DNA of 32,979 nucleotides. Source: Burkholderiales bacterium (GTDB lineage: Bacteria > Pseudomonadota > Gammaproteobacteria > Burkholderiales > Burkholderiaceae_C). A program made the translations under genes and the position numbers. The DNA is taken from assembly GCA_003963005.1 (NCBI GenBank), contig RXJW01000181.1, forward strand, positions 1 through 32,979, given 5' to 3'. Below the pieces are notes generated by a model. It did not search any database and was not told where the DNA came from. It saw nothing but the letters and a program-made list of their open reading frames with translations. Below, in pieces: positions 20,775 through 28,058 of the stretch (positions are counted from its first letter, which is position 1; every line of letters begins with the position of its first letter).

Positions 20775-22712
20775 CTACGTGCGCGGTGCGAAGATCTCGC
20801 TGAGCCGGTCGGGCGTGCCTTCGCGGCGAACCAGGTGGGGGTAGCGCAGGCCACCGCGGTAGTCCAGGCGCACGGTGCGGAACTGGTCGCCGTCGCGCAG
20901 CAGCAGCTCGATGGGCGCGCGGCCCTCGGTGTTGGCCGTGATGGCGGCTGCCAGCAACTCGGGCTCGTAGGCCTGCTGGTTGACGGCCACGAGCAGGGTG
21001 TGCGGCGCGATGCCGGCAGCGAAGGCCGGGCTGTCCCACAGCACCTCGCTCAGTTTTCCGCCCTTGGCGACGCGCAGGCCAAGGGAGAAGCTGAAGTCGC
21101 TGCCCTCGTATCGCCCAGGCTGGCCGCTTTCGTTGCGGGCAAAGGCGCTCTCCTCGGCCGTGTACACCAGTTGCCAACCGCTGCGGGCAAGACCATCGAG
21201 CGGCGCACCAGGCCCGGTGCCGTCCAGCCGTTCGCGCAGGAAACGCCGCCAGTCGTGCGGCTGCACCGCGTGGAGCGCAGCCACCACGTCGTCGAAGGTG
21301 TAGGGCAAGGGCTCGATGCGGCCGTCGTGCACGCCGAAGAACGTCCGTGCGAAATCGTCCAGCGAGCGCGCGCCGTTGCTGCGCTCACGGATCAGCGTGT
21401 CCGCATCCAGCCAGAGCAGCGTGGCTTCGGGGTAGTAGTCAGCGCTGCGCTGCCAGCTCGGCCAGTCCTTGGCGCGTGCAGCGGTGAGCAGCGGCTCGGT
21501 GGTGGTGTCCTGCAGCGAGCGCCACAGGCGACCACGGCGGGCGTCCATCGTCGCGGCATCGCGGGCGAGGCGGTCGCGGGCCTGCTCCGGCGTGGCCAGG
21601 CCACTGCGCGGCGTCAGCACGTCGCCCCAGTAGGTGGTCATGCCCTCATAGACCCACAACAGGCTGCCTTGCATGGGCTGCTCGTAGCTGGCGGTGAGCA
21701 GGTCGGCCGGGCGGCGGAACTTGCCGCACCACGAGTGCGTGTATTCGTGCGGCAGCAGGCCGCGCGAGCGCAGGCTCTTGTCCCAGTCCTTGAAGTAGCC
21801 GCGCCGGACGCCGTTTTCGCTGGATTCGTGGTGCTCCAGGCCGATGCCGCTGAATTGGTCACTGATCGCCAGCAGAAAGTCGTAGTGCCGGTAGTGGCGA
21901 GAGGCGAACAGCCGGTCCGCCTGGCGCACGAGCGCACGATGCGCGTCCAGCGTCTCGGGCGCGGCGGCGACGTCCTCGGGCCGGTCACCGAACACATGCA
22001 GTGTGACGGGGCGTGCTTGTCCGGCCGGATCGAGTTCGACGCGCAGGTAGTGCCGCCCTGCAAACAGCGGGGAGTCGATCAGCCGCTCCAGCGATGCCGG
22101 GCCGAAGGACCACCAGCCGTCAGCGTCGGACTGCGCCGGCCGACCATCCGCGCCCCGCAGGGCCGTGGCGGCCTGCCAGCCGCCAGGCAGGCGCAGGCGC
22201 GCCACCGTCTCGATGGCTGACGCCGCGTAGCCGGCGGGGTAGAGCAGCACGGTCTCCCACTGCACGCCCAGGATGGCGGGCGTGAGGGTCACGCGGGTGC
22301 GGTCACTGCTGCTGCCCGCGAAGGCCGTGACATGCTGGAAGCGCAGCCGCAGGCTGCTCACACCGGCCGGCACCGTCAACCGGAAGGCGGAGGCATCCAG
22401 CGGATCGCGCTGCCAGGCGATGCGAGCCCCGTCCTCGCTCTCGATCACCAGCCCGGCGAGGCGGCTCGGGTCACCATTGGGCCCGTGGGTACCGGGCAGC
22501 CATTGGGCCAACCGCAGCGTGAGCGGGCCGGGGCGCACCGCCAGGCGCTGGCGGACCTGCAGCAGGCGCCGGTCGAGATCGGTCGCGTCGACCTCGATCT
22601 CCAGCCGCCCGGGGGAGGCCCCACGTGCGGTCTGGGCCCAGGTCGGCAGGGCACCGAAGCAGGGGAGGGCCAACACGAGGCGGCGGCGCGTGGCCGAGCG
22701 GAGTCCAGTCAT
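20775..22712 (-). CDS. M61-family metallopeptidase with PDZ domain
   Basis: A 645-residue secreted peptidase: signal-like N-terminus (residues 1-28, RRRLVLALPCFGALPTWAQ, possibly Tat), an N-terminal beta domain, the zinc motif H322-E-Y-T-H326 in LPHEYTHSW, third ligand E356 in VYEGMTTYWGD, and a C-terminal PDZ-like domain (about 515-605, with GIAPHTLLVAVNQQAY). M61 glycyl aminopeptidases of this type release N-terminal Gly/Ala; GLEHHESSEN upstream of the zinc site is conserved in the family. The periplasmic location is inferred. Single gene, divergent from the DUF1223 gene. Confidence 0.92.
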   Translation of the reverse strand: MTGLRSATRRRLVLALPCFGALPTWAQTARGASPGRLEIEVDATDLDRRLLQVRQRLAVRPGPLTLRLAQWLPGTHGPNGDPSRLAGLVIESEDGARIAWQRDPLDASAFRLTVPAGVSSLRLRFQHVTAFAGSSSDRTRVTLTPAILGVQWETVLLYPAGYAASAIETVARLRLPGGWQAATALRGADGRPAQSDADGWWSFGPASLERLIDSPLFAGRHYLRVELDPAGQARPVTLHVFGDRPEDVAAAPETLDAHRALVRQADRLFASRHYRHYDFLLAISDQFSGIGLEHHESSENGVRRGYFKDWDKSLRSRGLLPHEYTHSWCGKFRRPADLLTASYEQPMQGSLLWVYEGMTTYWGDVLTPRSGLATPEQARDRLARDAATMDARRGRLWRSLQDTTTEPLLTAARAKDWPSWQRSADYYPEATLLWLDADTLIRERSNGARSLDDFARTFFGVHDGRIEPLPYTFDDVVAALHAVQPHDWRRFLRERLDGTGPGAPLDGLARSGWQLVYTAEESAFARNESGQPGRYEGSDFSFSLGLRVAKGGKLSEVLWDSPAFAAGIAPHTLLVAVNQQAYEPELLAAAITANTEGRAPIELLLRDGDQFRTVRLDYRGGLRYPHLVRREGTPDRLSEIFAPRT

Positions 22713-22920
22713 GGGGCGCTTAGGGCAGTGGCAACGGGGCGCAGCCTAACGGATCCCGGTGGCGCTGGTCACCCGGGTCTTCGTCACTCTTCAGGAGCTT
22801 GCATGCCGGTCCGGTCGGGCGGCGGGCGGGCACGGCATGACGCGCAGACCAGCTCGCCCGTCCGTGAGCGAACAGAAGGGCTGACTGTCAGGTTTGCCCG
22901 ATCTGCGGCGACGCTGTCGC

Positions 22921-23637
22921 ATGAAGCTGATCACCTGGATCCTCACCCTCGCCACGCCACTGGCTGGCGCCCAGCAATGCCCCGCATCCACAGTGCAAAG
23001 CGGTACGGCCGTACCCCGTGTCGTCGAGCTCTACACGTCGGAGGGTTGTTCGTCCTGCCCGCCTGCCGATCGCTGGCTGAGCAGCCTGCGGGGCCAGACA
23101 GGCGTGATCACGGCCGCGTTTCACGTGGACTATTGGAACGGGCTGGGCTGGCCGGACCGCTTCTCCAGCCCGGCTTTCACGGCGCGCCAGCGCGAGGGCA
23201 TCGGCATGAACGGTGCCCGGTACGCATACACGCCGCAGGTGGTCGTCAATGGGCGTGACTGGCGCCTTGCCAGCCTGCCGCCCGTGCCGGCCGAGGCAGC
23301 GCGCGTGCGACTGGCGTGGCAGCGCAGCGGCAGCGGCGCCCTCACGCTGACCGCCGAGCCCCTGCCGGGCGCACCGGCCCAGGTGCTGCTGTGGTGGGCG
23401 CGCCTGGAGGACGCCCACACCAGCCGCGTCCGTGCCGGTGAGAACCGCGGCGAGACCCTGCACCATGACAGCGTCGTGCGTAACTATGCGCGCCTGCCCG
23501 TGTGGCAGGCGCGCGAACCCGGCGCATGGACGGTGTCCTCGCAGCCGGCCGAGCCCGGCCATGCCAGCCGCTGGATCGCAGTGGCCACCGACGTCAGCAG
23601 CGGCGCGGTGCTCCAGGCGGTCGAGATCGGCTGTTGA
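22921..23637 (+). CDS. DUF1223 secreted thioredoxin-like protein
   Basis: A 238-residue protein with signal peptide MKLITWILTLATPLAGA. Directly after comes VELYTSEGCSSCPPADRWL, the CxxC-type motif of DUF1223 (thioredoxin-like fold), then FHVDYWNGLGWPDRF and YTPQVVVNGRDW, both hallmarks of the family. It may be a periplasmic thiol or redox protein; no enzyme activity is established. The ATG at 22921 is chosen by the signal peptide; a TTG 27 nt earlier has no better ribosome site, and neither site is strong. Convergent with queE. Confidence 0.92.
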   Translation: MKLITWILTLATPLAGAQQCPASTVQSGTAVPRVVELYTSEGCSSCPPADRWLSSLRGQTGVITAAFHVDYWNGLGWPDRFSSPAFTARQREGIGMNGARYAYTPQVVVNGRDWRLASLPPVPAEAARVRLAWQRSGSGALTLTAEPLPGAPAQVLLWWARLEDAHTSRVRAGENRGETLHHDSVVRNYARLPVWQAREPGAWTVSSQPAEPGHASRWIAVATDVSSGAVLQAVEIGC

Positions 23638-23767
23638 CCCTGTCCATGACCCCACGCGATGCCCTGCTCGCCGACATCCGCAGCGGCAAGCGCTGTGCCG
23701 CACAGCGGCCCCTCGGGCCCCGTCGGCGGTGCTGGCGCGCAGCCCGTGACCCCCGGCATGCGCCTGC

Positions 23768-24403
23768 TCAGGCGATGCCGACCACCTTGTGCATCTGCAC
23801 CGACAAGCGCCACTGCGGATGCTGCATGCAGTAGGCCACCGCCGCCTGCGTGTGCTCGCGCTTCAGCACCGAGTCCATCGGCTGCAGGAAGAAGTGCTGG
23901 AAGTCGAGCCCGGCAAAGCGCTCCGGCCGGGCCAGCGGCTGCGGGTAGACGAGCTTGAGCTCGTGGCCTGAGGTCAGCACGAGCGGCGCGTCGGCCTTGG
24001 GGCTCACGCAGATCCAGTCCAGCCCGGGCGGTGCCGGCTGCGTGCCGTTGGTCTCCACGGCGATCTCGAAGCCGCGCGCGTGCAGCGCGTCGATCAGCGG
24101 CGTGTCCAGCTGCAGCAGCGGCTCGCCGCCGGTGCAGACGACATAGGGCCGCCCGCCCGCCGCATCCTTCGGCCAGGCCGCGGCGATGGTGTCGGCCAGC
24201 GCATCCGCAGTCGCGAACTTGCCGCCCCCCACGCCGTCGGTGCCGACGAAATCGGTGTCGCAGAAGGTGCAGACGGCCGTGGCGCGGTCCTGCTCGCGGC
24301 CGCTCCACAGGTTGCAGCCGGCAAAGCGGCAGAACACCGCCGCCCGGCCGGCCTGCGCGCCCTCGCCCTGCAGCGTGAAGAACAGCTCCTTGACGCTATA
24401 CAT
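23768..24403 (-). CDS. queE: 7-carboxy-7-deazaguanine synthase QueE
   Basis: A 211-residue radical SAM enzyme of the queuosine (and preQ0) pathway: converts 6-carboxytetrahydropterin to 7-carboxy-7-deazaguanine. Cluster cysteines C30, C45, C48 with the long C-x14-C-x2-C spacing of one QueE type (GCNLWSG ... CTFCDTDF). Other motifs: YSVKELFFTLQGEGAQAGR at the start, VCTGGEPLLQLD, AVETNGT, ICVSPKAD, ELKLVYPQ, FFLQPMD. Second gene after queD on the minus strand; an 87-nt gap with a structured repeat separates them. queC and queF are outside the window. Confidence 0.96.
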   Translation of the reverse strand: MYSVKELFFTLQGEGAQAGRAAVFCRFAGCNLWSGREQDRATAVCTFCDTDFVGTDGVGGGKFATADALADTIAAAWPKDAAGGRPYVVCTGGEPLLQLDTPLIDALHARGFEIAVETNGTQPAPPGLDWICVSPKADAPLVLTSGHELKLVYPQPLARPERFAGLDFQHFFLQPMDSVLKREHTQAAVAYCMQHPQWRLSVQMHKVVGIA

Positions 24404-24420
24404 CTCAACCCCTCGTCCGT

Positions 24421-24477
24421 CGGGTCCGCCGGCCGATCCCCCGAGGGGATCGCGCTGTGGCTTGGGGCGGCCCGGCG
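24421..24477. repeat. Structured G/C-rich intergenic element between queD and queE
   Basis: An outer stem pairs CGGGTCCGCC (24421-24430, T bulged) with GGCGGCCCG (24466-24474); inside it an 8-bp hairpin CGATCCCC / GGGGATCG (24434-24441 and 24445-24452, loop CGA). The block ...CCCCGAGGGG...CTTGGGGCGGCCCGGC resembles a dispersed intergenic repeat I recall from many Comamonadaceae-type genomes. No T tract, so not a classical terminator; it may act on the queD-queE mRNA. Confidence 0.55.
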
Positions 24478-24490
24478 CTCACAGCGCTGC

Positions 24491-25591
24491 TCATACCGGA
24501 ATCAACTCCTCCGCATCAGCGCGGCTCACGATGGCGCCCGAGCCGCGCGTTTCGTACAGGTCCACGCGGTCGATCTCCGGCAGCACGGCGCCGCCCTCAC
24601 GCAGCACCCAGGCAGCCACGCTGGCGGCGTCGCCGTCGGGCAGGTCGGCGATCTCGTACAGCGGATGGTGGTCCAGCCGCTTGAAGATCGGGTTGAAGCG
24701 CTGCTTCACGTCGCCGAAGTCGACCGTCCAGCCCATCACCGCATCCAGCGGTGCGGCCAGGTGCAGCCGCAAGGTGAAGGTGTGCCCGTGGATGCCGGCC
24801 AGCGGGTGGCCGCCGGGGGCCTGGCGCAGGCGAACGGCGCTGTCGAGCGTCATCTCCTTCCAGATGCGGTAGCTCTGCCCGTTGAAGTTGGCGCCACTCG
24901 AGCCGGTCTCGTAGACCGTCACCCAGCTCAGCTCCGGCAGCACGGGCTTGAGCCGCTCCCATAGCCACGCGGCCACGTGCTCGCTCGTGGGATTGGACAG
25001 GCCCGGGATGTCGTTGAGGCAGCGGTAGTTCAGCTCGAAATGCAGCGGTGCCCAGACCTCATCGAGGTGGTCGTAGTCGATGGCGAGGTCCCGCTCGCCC
25101 AGGTCGGCATTGGCATGCAGGATCACCTCGAAGCCGTGGCCGTGCATGCGCCCGCACTGGTGGCCGGCGGGCACGTTGGGGAGCTGGTGCGCGGCCTGGA
25201 AGCGGTAGCGGCGCCACACATGTGCGTGGCCGGCACCGTCGAGGTCGACGCCGCTGTGTGTCGTGCTCTGCACGCCGACCTGCACGATGCCGGGCACGTC
25301 GGCGGCCAGGCGGCTGCGCACCCAGCGCGCGAGGTTCTCGTCGGTCGGCTCGCTGAGGTGGTCGTTCAGCAGCGCATGGTCCAGCGGTGCGACGGTGCTC
25401 GTCATGCGGTCGCGCAGCGCCGGCACCTCGCCACCGGGAAAGGCCGCCCAGCCCGCCGGCAGTGCGGTGCGCACGGTGGCGAAGTAGCTGTGGCCGTGCA
25501 GCCCATGGCTGCGGTGCGACGGGGGCAGGGCGGGAATGCGGCAGGCGGCCTCGAAACCCGCGGAGGCGCAATGCAGGATGTGCAGGGACAT
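24491..25591 (-). CDS. queD: QueD-like 6-carboxytetrahydropterin synthase, three fused PTPS domains
   Basis: A 366-residue protein, about three times the usual ~120. Domain 1 (1-125) has HGH (H32, H34) and L-D71-H72, but the first zinc His is C17, the catalytic Cys is S28, and the Glu near 110 is lost. Domain 2 (129-238) is closest to E. coli QueD: H135, C146, H150/H152, E228, LNDIPGL.NPTSE; but the catalytic Asp-His is N188-Y189. Domain 3 (242-360) keeps HGH (H268, H270), D307-H308 and E347, but lacks the first His (V253) and Cys (L264). QueD makes 6-carboxytetrahydropterin from dihydroneopterin triphosphate. In PTPS the Asp-His comes from the neighbouring subunit, so one composite site may form. 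It precedes queE, its pathway partner. Confidence 0.92.
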   Translation of the reverse strand: MSLHILHCASAGFEAACRIPALPPSHRSHGLHGHSYFATVRTALPAGWAAFPGGEVPALRDRMTSTVAPLDHALLNDHLSEPTDENLARWVRSRLAADVPGIVQVGVQSTTHSGVDLDGAGHAHVWRRYRFQAAHQLPNVPAGHQCGRMHGHGFEVILHANADLGERDLAIDYDHLDEVWAPLHFELNYRCLNDIPGLSNPTSEHVAAWLWERLKPVLPELSWVTVYETGSSGANFNGQSYRIWKEMTLDSAVRLRQAPGGHPLAGIHGHTFTLRLHLAAPLDAVMGWTVDFGDVKQRFNPIFKRLDHHPLYEIADLPDGDAASVAAWVLREGGAVLPEIDRVDLYETRGSGAIVSRADAEELIPV

Positions 25592-25703
25592 GGCGCGATT
25601 GTCGCGCCCCGGCCCCGGGCCGGGCTGCCGGGCGGTCTATCGTCGGGGCCGCAGACCCGCCGCGCTTGACTTGAAGCCGGCTTGAACTTTTAGGCTCCGC
25701 GCC

Positions 25704-27065
25704 ATGAACCTTGCCGACTCCGTGACCACCGCGCCCGCCGAGCGCCTGTTTGCCCCCGGCCGCCGCGCCGCCTGTGTGGGTGCCGTGGCGCTCATTTCCA
25801 TGCTCGCCTTCGAGGCGATTGCCGTGGCCACGGCCATGCCGGCGGTCGCCGCCGCGCTGGACGGCCTGCCGCTGTACGCGCTGGCCTTCGGTGCGACGCT
25901 GGCCACCGCCGTGCTCGGCATGACCGCTGCGGGCCAGCTCTGCGACAAGCGCGGGCCCTACCAGGCGTCTCTGGCGGGCCTGGCGGCCTTCCTGGGGGGC
26001 CTGCTGCTCGCGGGCTTCGCGCCGTCGATGGGGCTGCTGGTGTTGGGCCGGGCCCTGCAGGGTCTCGGCGGCGGGGTGCTCAGCGTCGCGCTGTACGTGG
26101 GCGTCGGGCGGGTCGTGCCGGCCGCCTTGCATCCGCAACTCTTCGCGATGTTTGCGGCCGCCTGGGTGCTGCCCGGGCTCCTCGGGCCCGCGATGGCGTC
26201 GGGCCTGGTCGCCTGGCTGGGCTGGCGGGCGGTGTTCCTCGCGGTGGCGGCGGCCGTGCCGGTGGCGGCGGTGCTGATGCTGCCGGCGCTGATGCGGGCG
26301 GGCTCCGGCTCGGGCGAGCCCTTGCGCTGGGGCGCCATGGGCTGGGCGCTGCTGGCGAGCGTGAGCGCGCTGATGCTGCATGCCGCCAGCCAGCAGCACG
26401 GTGCCTGGGCGATGGGCCTGTTCATGCTCGGGCTGGCGGGCGCCGCCGGGGCTGCCCGCCAGCTGCTGCCGTCGGGCACGCTGCGGGCAGCCCAGGGCCT
26501 GCCCACCGTCATCGCCCTGCGAGGCCTCATCGCCGCGGCGTTCGCCAGCGCCGAGGCCTTCCTGCCGCTGCTGCTGACCGGTCAGTTCGGCTGGACCCTG
26601 ACACAGGCCGGCATCGCGCTCAGCGCCGGCGCGGTCACCTGGAGCCTCGGCAGTGCGGTGCAGGCCCGCCTCACGACCGATGCCGCGCGCCGGCGCCTGC
26701 TGCCGGCGGGCTTCGGCCTGGCGGTCGCCGGCCTCGGTGTCGTCATGCTGCCGCTGCTGTGGCGCGGCCTGCCGGCGGGCCTGGCCCTGGCGGGATGGGT
26801 GGGTGTGGGCTCGGGCATCGGGCTGTCCTTCCCGATGCTGTCCGTGCTGCTGCTCAGGCTCTCCCCGCCCGAGGCACAAGGGGCGAACTCGTCGGCACTG
26901 CAACTCTCGGATGCGCTGACCAGCAGCGCCGCGCTCGGCCTGGCCAGCCTGCTGTTCGACCCGGCCACACGCCAGGTGCTGCCGGTGCTGGCGATGTCGC
27001 TGGCCCTGGCGGCGGTGGCCGCCGTGCTCAGCCCGCGGGCCTGGGGGACTGCCCGCGCGGCGTGA
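25704..27065 (+). CDS. MFS transporter (drug/metabolite exporter type)
   Basis: A 453-residue integral membrane protein with about 12-14 hydrophobic helices. After helix 2 it has the major-facilitator loop AGQLCDKRGP (motif A-like: GxLxDRxGRR), and helix 4-5 carries LGRALQGLGGGVLSVALYVGVGRV, close to the R-x-x-Q-G-x-G-G motif of proton-driven drug exporters (EmrB/DHA2-like). Helix 5 has the WVLPGLLGPAMASGLV pattern (motif C-like G...GP..GG). It may export a drug or metabolite; the substrate is unknown. Diverges from queD with 112 nt between starts; convergent with the receiver gene, 4 nt between stops. Confidence 0.92.
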   Translation: MNLADSVTTAPAERLFAPGRRAACVGAVALISMLAFEAIAVATAMPAVAAALDGLPLYALAFGATLATAVLGMTAAGQLCDKRGPYQASLAGLAAFLGGLLLAGFAPSMGLLVLGRALQGLGGGVLSVALYVGVGRVVPAALHPQLFAMFAAAWVLPGLLGPAMASGLVAWLGWRAVFLAVAAAVPVAAVLMLPALMRAGSGSGEPLRWGAMGWALLASVSALMLHAASQQHGAWAMGLFMLGLAGAAGAARQLLPSGTLRAAQGLPTVIALRGLIAAAFASAEAFLPLLLTGQFGWTLTQAGIALSAGAVTWSLGSAVQARLTTDAARRRLLPAGFGLAVAGLGVVMLPLLWRGLPAGLALAGWVGVGSGIGLSFPMLSVLLLRLSPPEAQGANSSALQLSDALTSSAALGLASLLFDPATRQVLPVLAMSLALAAVAAVLSPRAWGTARAA

Positions 27066-27069
27066 GGCT

Positions 27070-27792
27070 TCAGGCGCTCGGTGGCGCGCGCAGGTCGCTC
27101 GCCCGGCGGCCGCGGCGGGACGCCGCACGGCGCAGGTGGGCCAGGGACTCCACGCGCTTGAGCAGTTCGCGGTCGTTCCAGGGCTTCTTGAAGATGCCGT
27201 AGACGCCCTCGATCTGCCCCACCCGGCCGTGCAGTTCGTCGTGGCCGGTGATGGCGATGACGGGCAGGTCTTCGGTGACGAGGCTGCCGTGCACGTCGGC
27301 GATCAATTCGAAGCCGTCCTTGTTGGGCATCTCCAGGTCGGTGATGAGCACGGCGATCCCAGGCTTTTCCTCGAGCTGTGCCAGGGCTTCGTTGCCGTCA
27401 TTCACCTGCACGACCGTGAAGCCTGCGCCTTCCAGCAGGCGCTTGAGCTTGGTGCGCACCACGGCCGAGTCGTCGGCCACCAGCACGATGGGCGGGCCTT
27501 CGGGTACCACCGGCGCGGCCGCCGGCGGCTGCATCGGGGTCGGGGCGGTGACGAAGGCGCTGGCCATCGACGGGTTGGCACCCGGCGTGCCCGGCAGGGG
27601 CGGCAGCACCACGGGGGCGGTCGCCCGCGGCACGCCTTCGGGCGGGCGCGGCGGCGGCGTGTAGTCACGCGTGGGACGGTAGTCATCACGCTTGAAGGCC
27701 GCAATGAGCACGATGATGGCCAGCGGTATCGCGATCAATACCGGCATCAGGTAGGCGCCCAGCAACTCCTGCAACTCGTGAAACATCTCCAT
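27070..27792 (-). CDS. Membrane-anchored response-regulator receiver protein
   Basis: A 240-residue protein of unusual build: one N-terminal membrane helix (about residues 13-33), a Pro/Ala-rich linker (36-100, PPPRPPEGVP and similar), then a complete receiver domain (101-218) with acidic pair D107-D108, phospho-acceptor D152 in LITDLEMPNKDG, T182 in AITGHDE, and K203 in FKKPW. The tail is basic (RRAASRRGRRASD). No output domain exists, so it would signal by protein contact at the inner membrane, for example with a histidine kinase, phosphotransfer or cyclase partner. A divergent diguanylate cyclase gene lies 266 nt away. Start ATG 27792; ATG 27786 is an alternative. Confidence 0.9.
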   Translation of the reverse strand: MEMFHELQELLGAYLMPVLIAIPLAIIVLIAAFKRDDYRPTRDYTPPPRPPEGVPRATAPVVLPPLPGTPGANPSMASAFVTAPTPMQPPAAAPVVPEGPPIVLVADDSAVVRTKLKRLLEGAGFTVVQVNDGNEALAQLEEKPGIAVLITDLEMPNKDGFELIADVHGSLVTEDLPVIAITGHDELHGRVGQIEGVYGIFKKPWNDRELLKRVESLAHLRRAASRRGRRASDLRAPPSA

Positions 27793-28058
27793 CCCCGACG
27801 TGTAACAACAGGCAGCCTAACACCCACGGGAGCGCTGGACTACCGAGGAAAGCCGGCATAAGCGCACGAGCCGGCATGCGGTTGCACCTGCTTACGCCCC
27901 GGGCAGGGTGTGTGGTGCGGGAACGTCAGCACCGGGTGGGCGACGCCGGACCCCACCGCGCAGCCCGGGTGGCGAGCGCGTGACAAGTTCGCGCCAGCCG
28001 GGGAGGCCTACACCGGGATTCAGGGAGTCGTCAACCCACGCCTATAGGATGTGGCGTC
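27793..28058. other. Divergent promoter region with a 9-bp direct repeat
   Basis: 266 bp between the receiver gene (minus) and the cyclase gene (plus). AGCCGGCAT occurs at 27851-27859 and again at 27869-27877, 18 bp apart start to start, a spacing near two helical turns. Just ahead of the cyclase, CCTATAGGA (28041-28049) contains a TATAGG -10-like box but is so close to the ATG that AGGA is more likely the ribosome binding site. No RNA gene seen. Confidence 0.35.

Noticed and set aside
23721..23737. GGCCC/GGGCC hairpin between DUF1223 and queE as a bidirectional terminator
   Set aside because: Short stem, small loop and no T tract on either strand.
23646..23834. Short plus-strand frame after the DUF1223 gene
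   Set aside because: Overlaps the 3' end of queE, Arg/Cys-rich composition, no family resemblance or ribosome site.
25059..27128. 689-codon minus-strand open frame opposite the MFS gene
   Set aside because: Arg/Gln/His/Gly-rich composition typical of a shadow frame; the plus-strand MFS protein is unmistakable.
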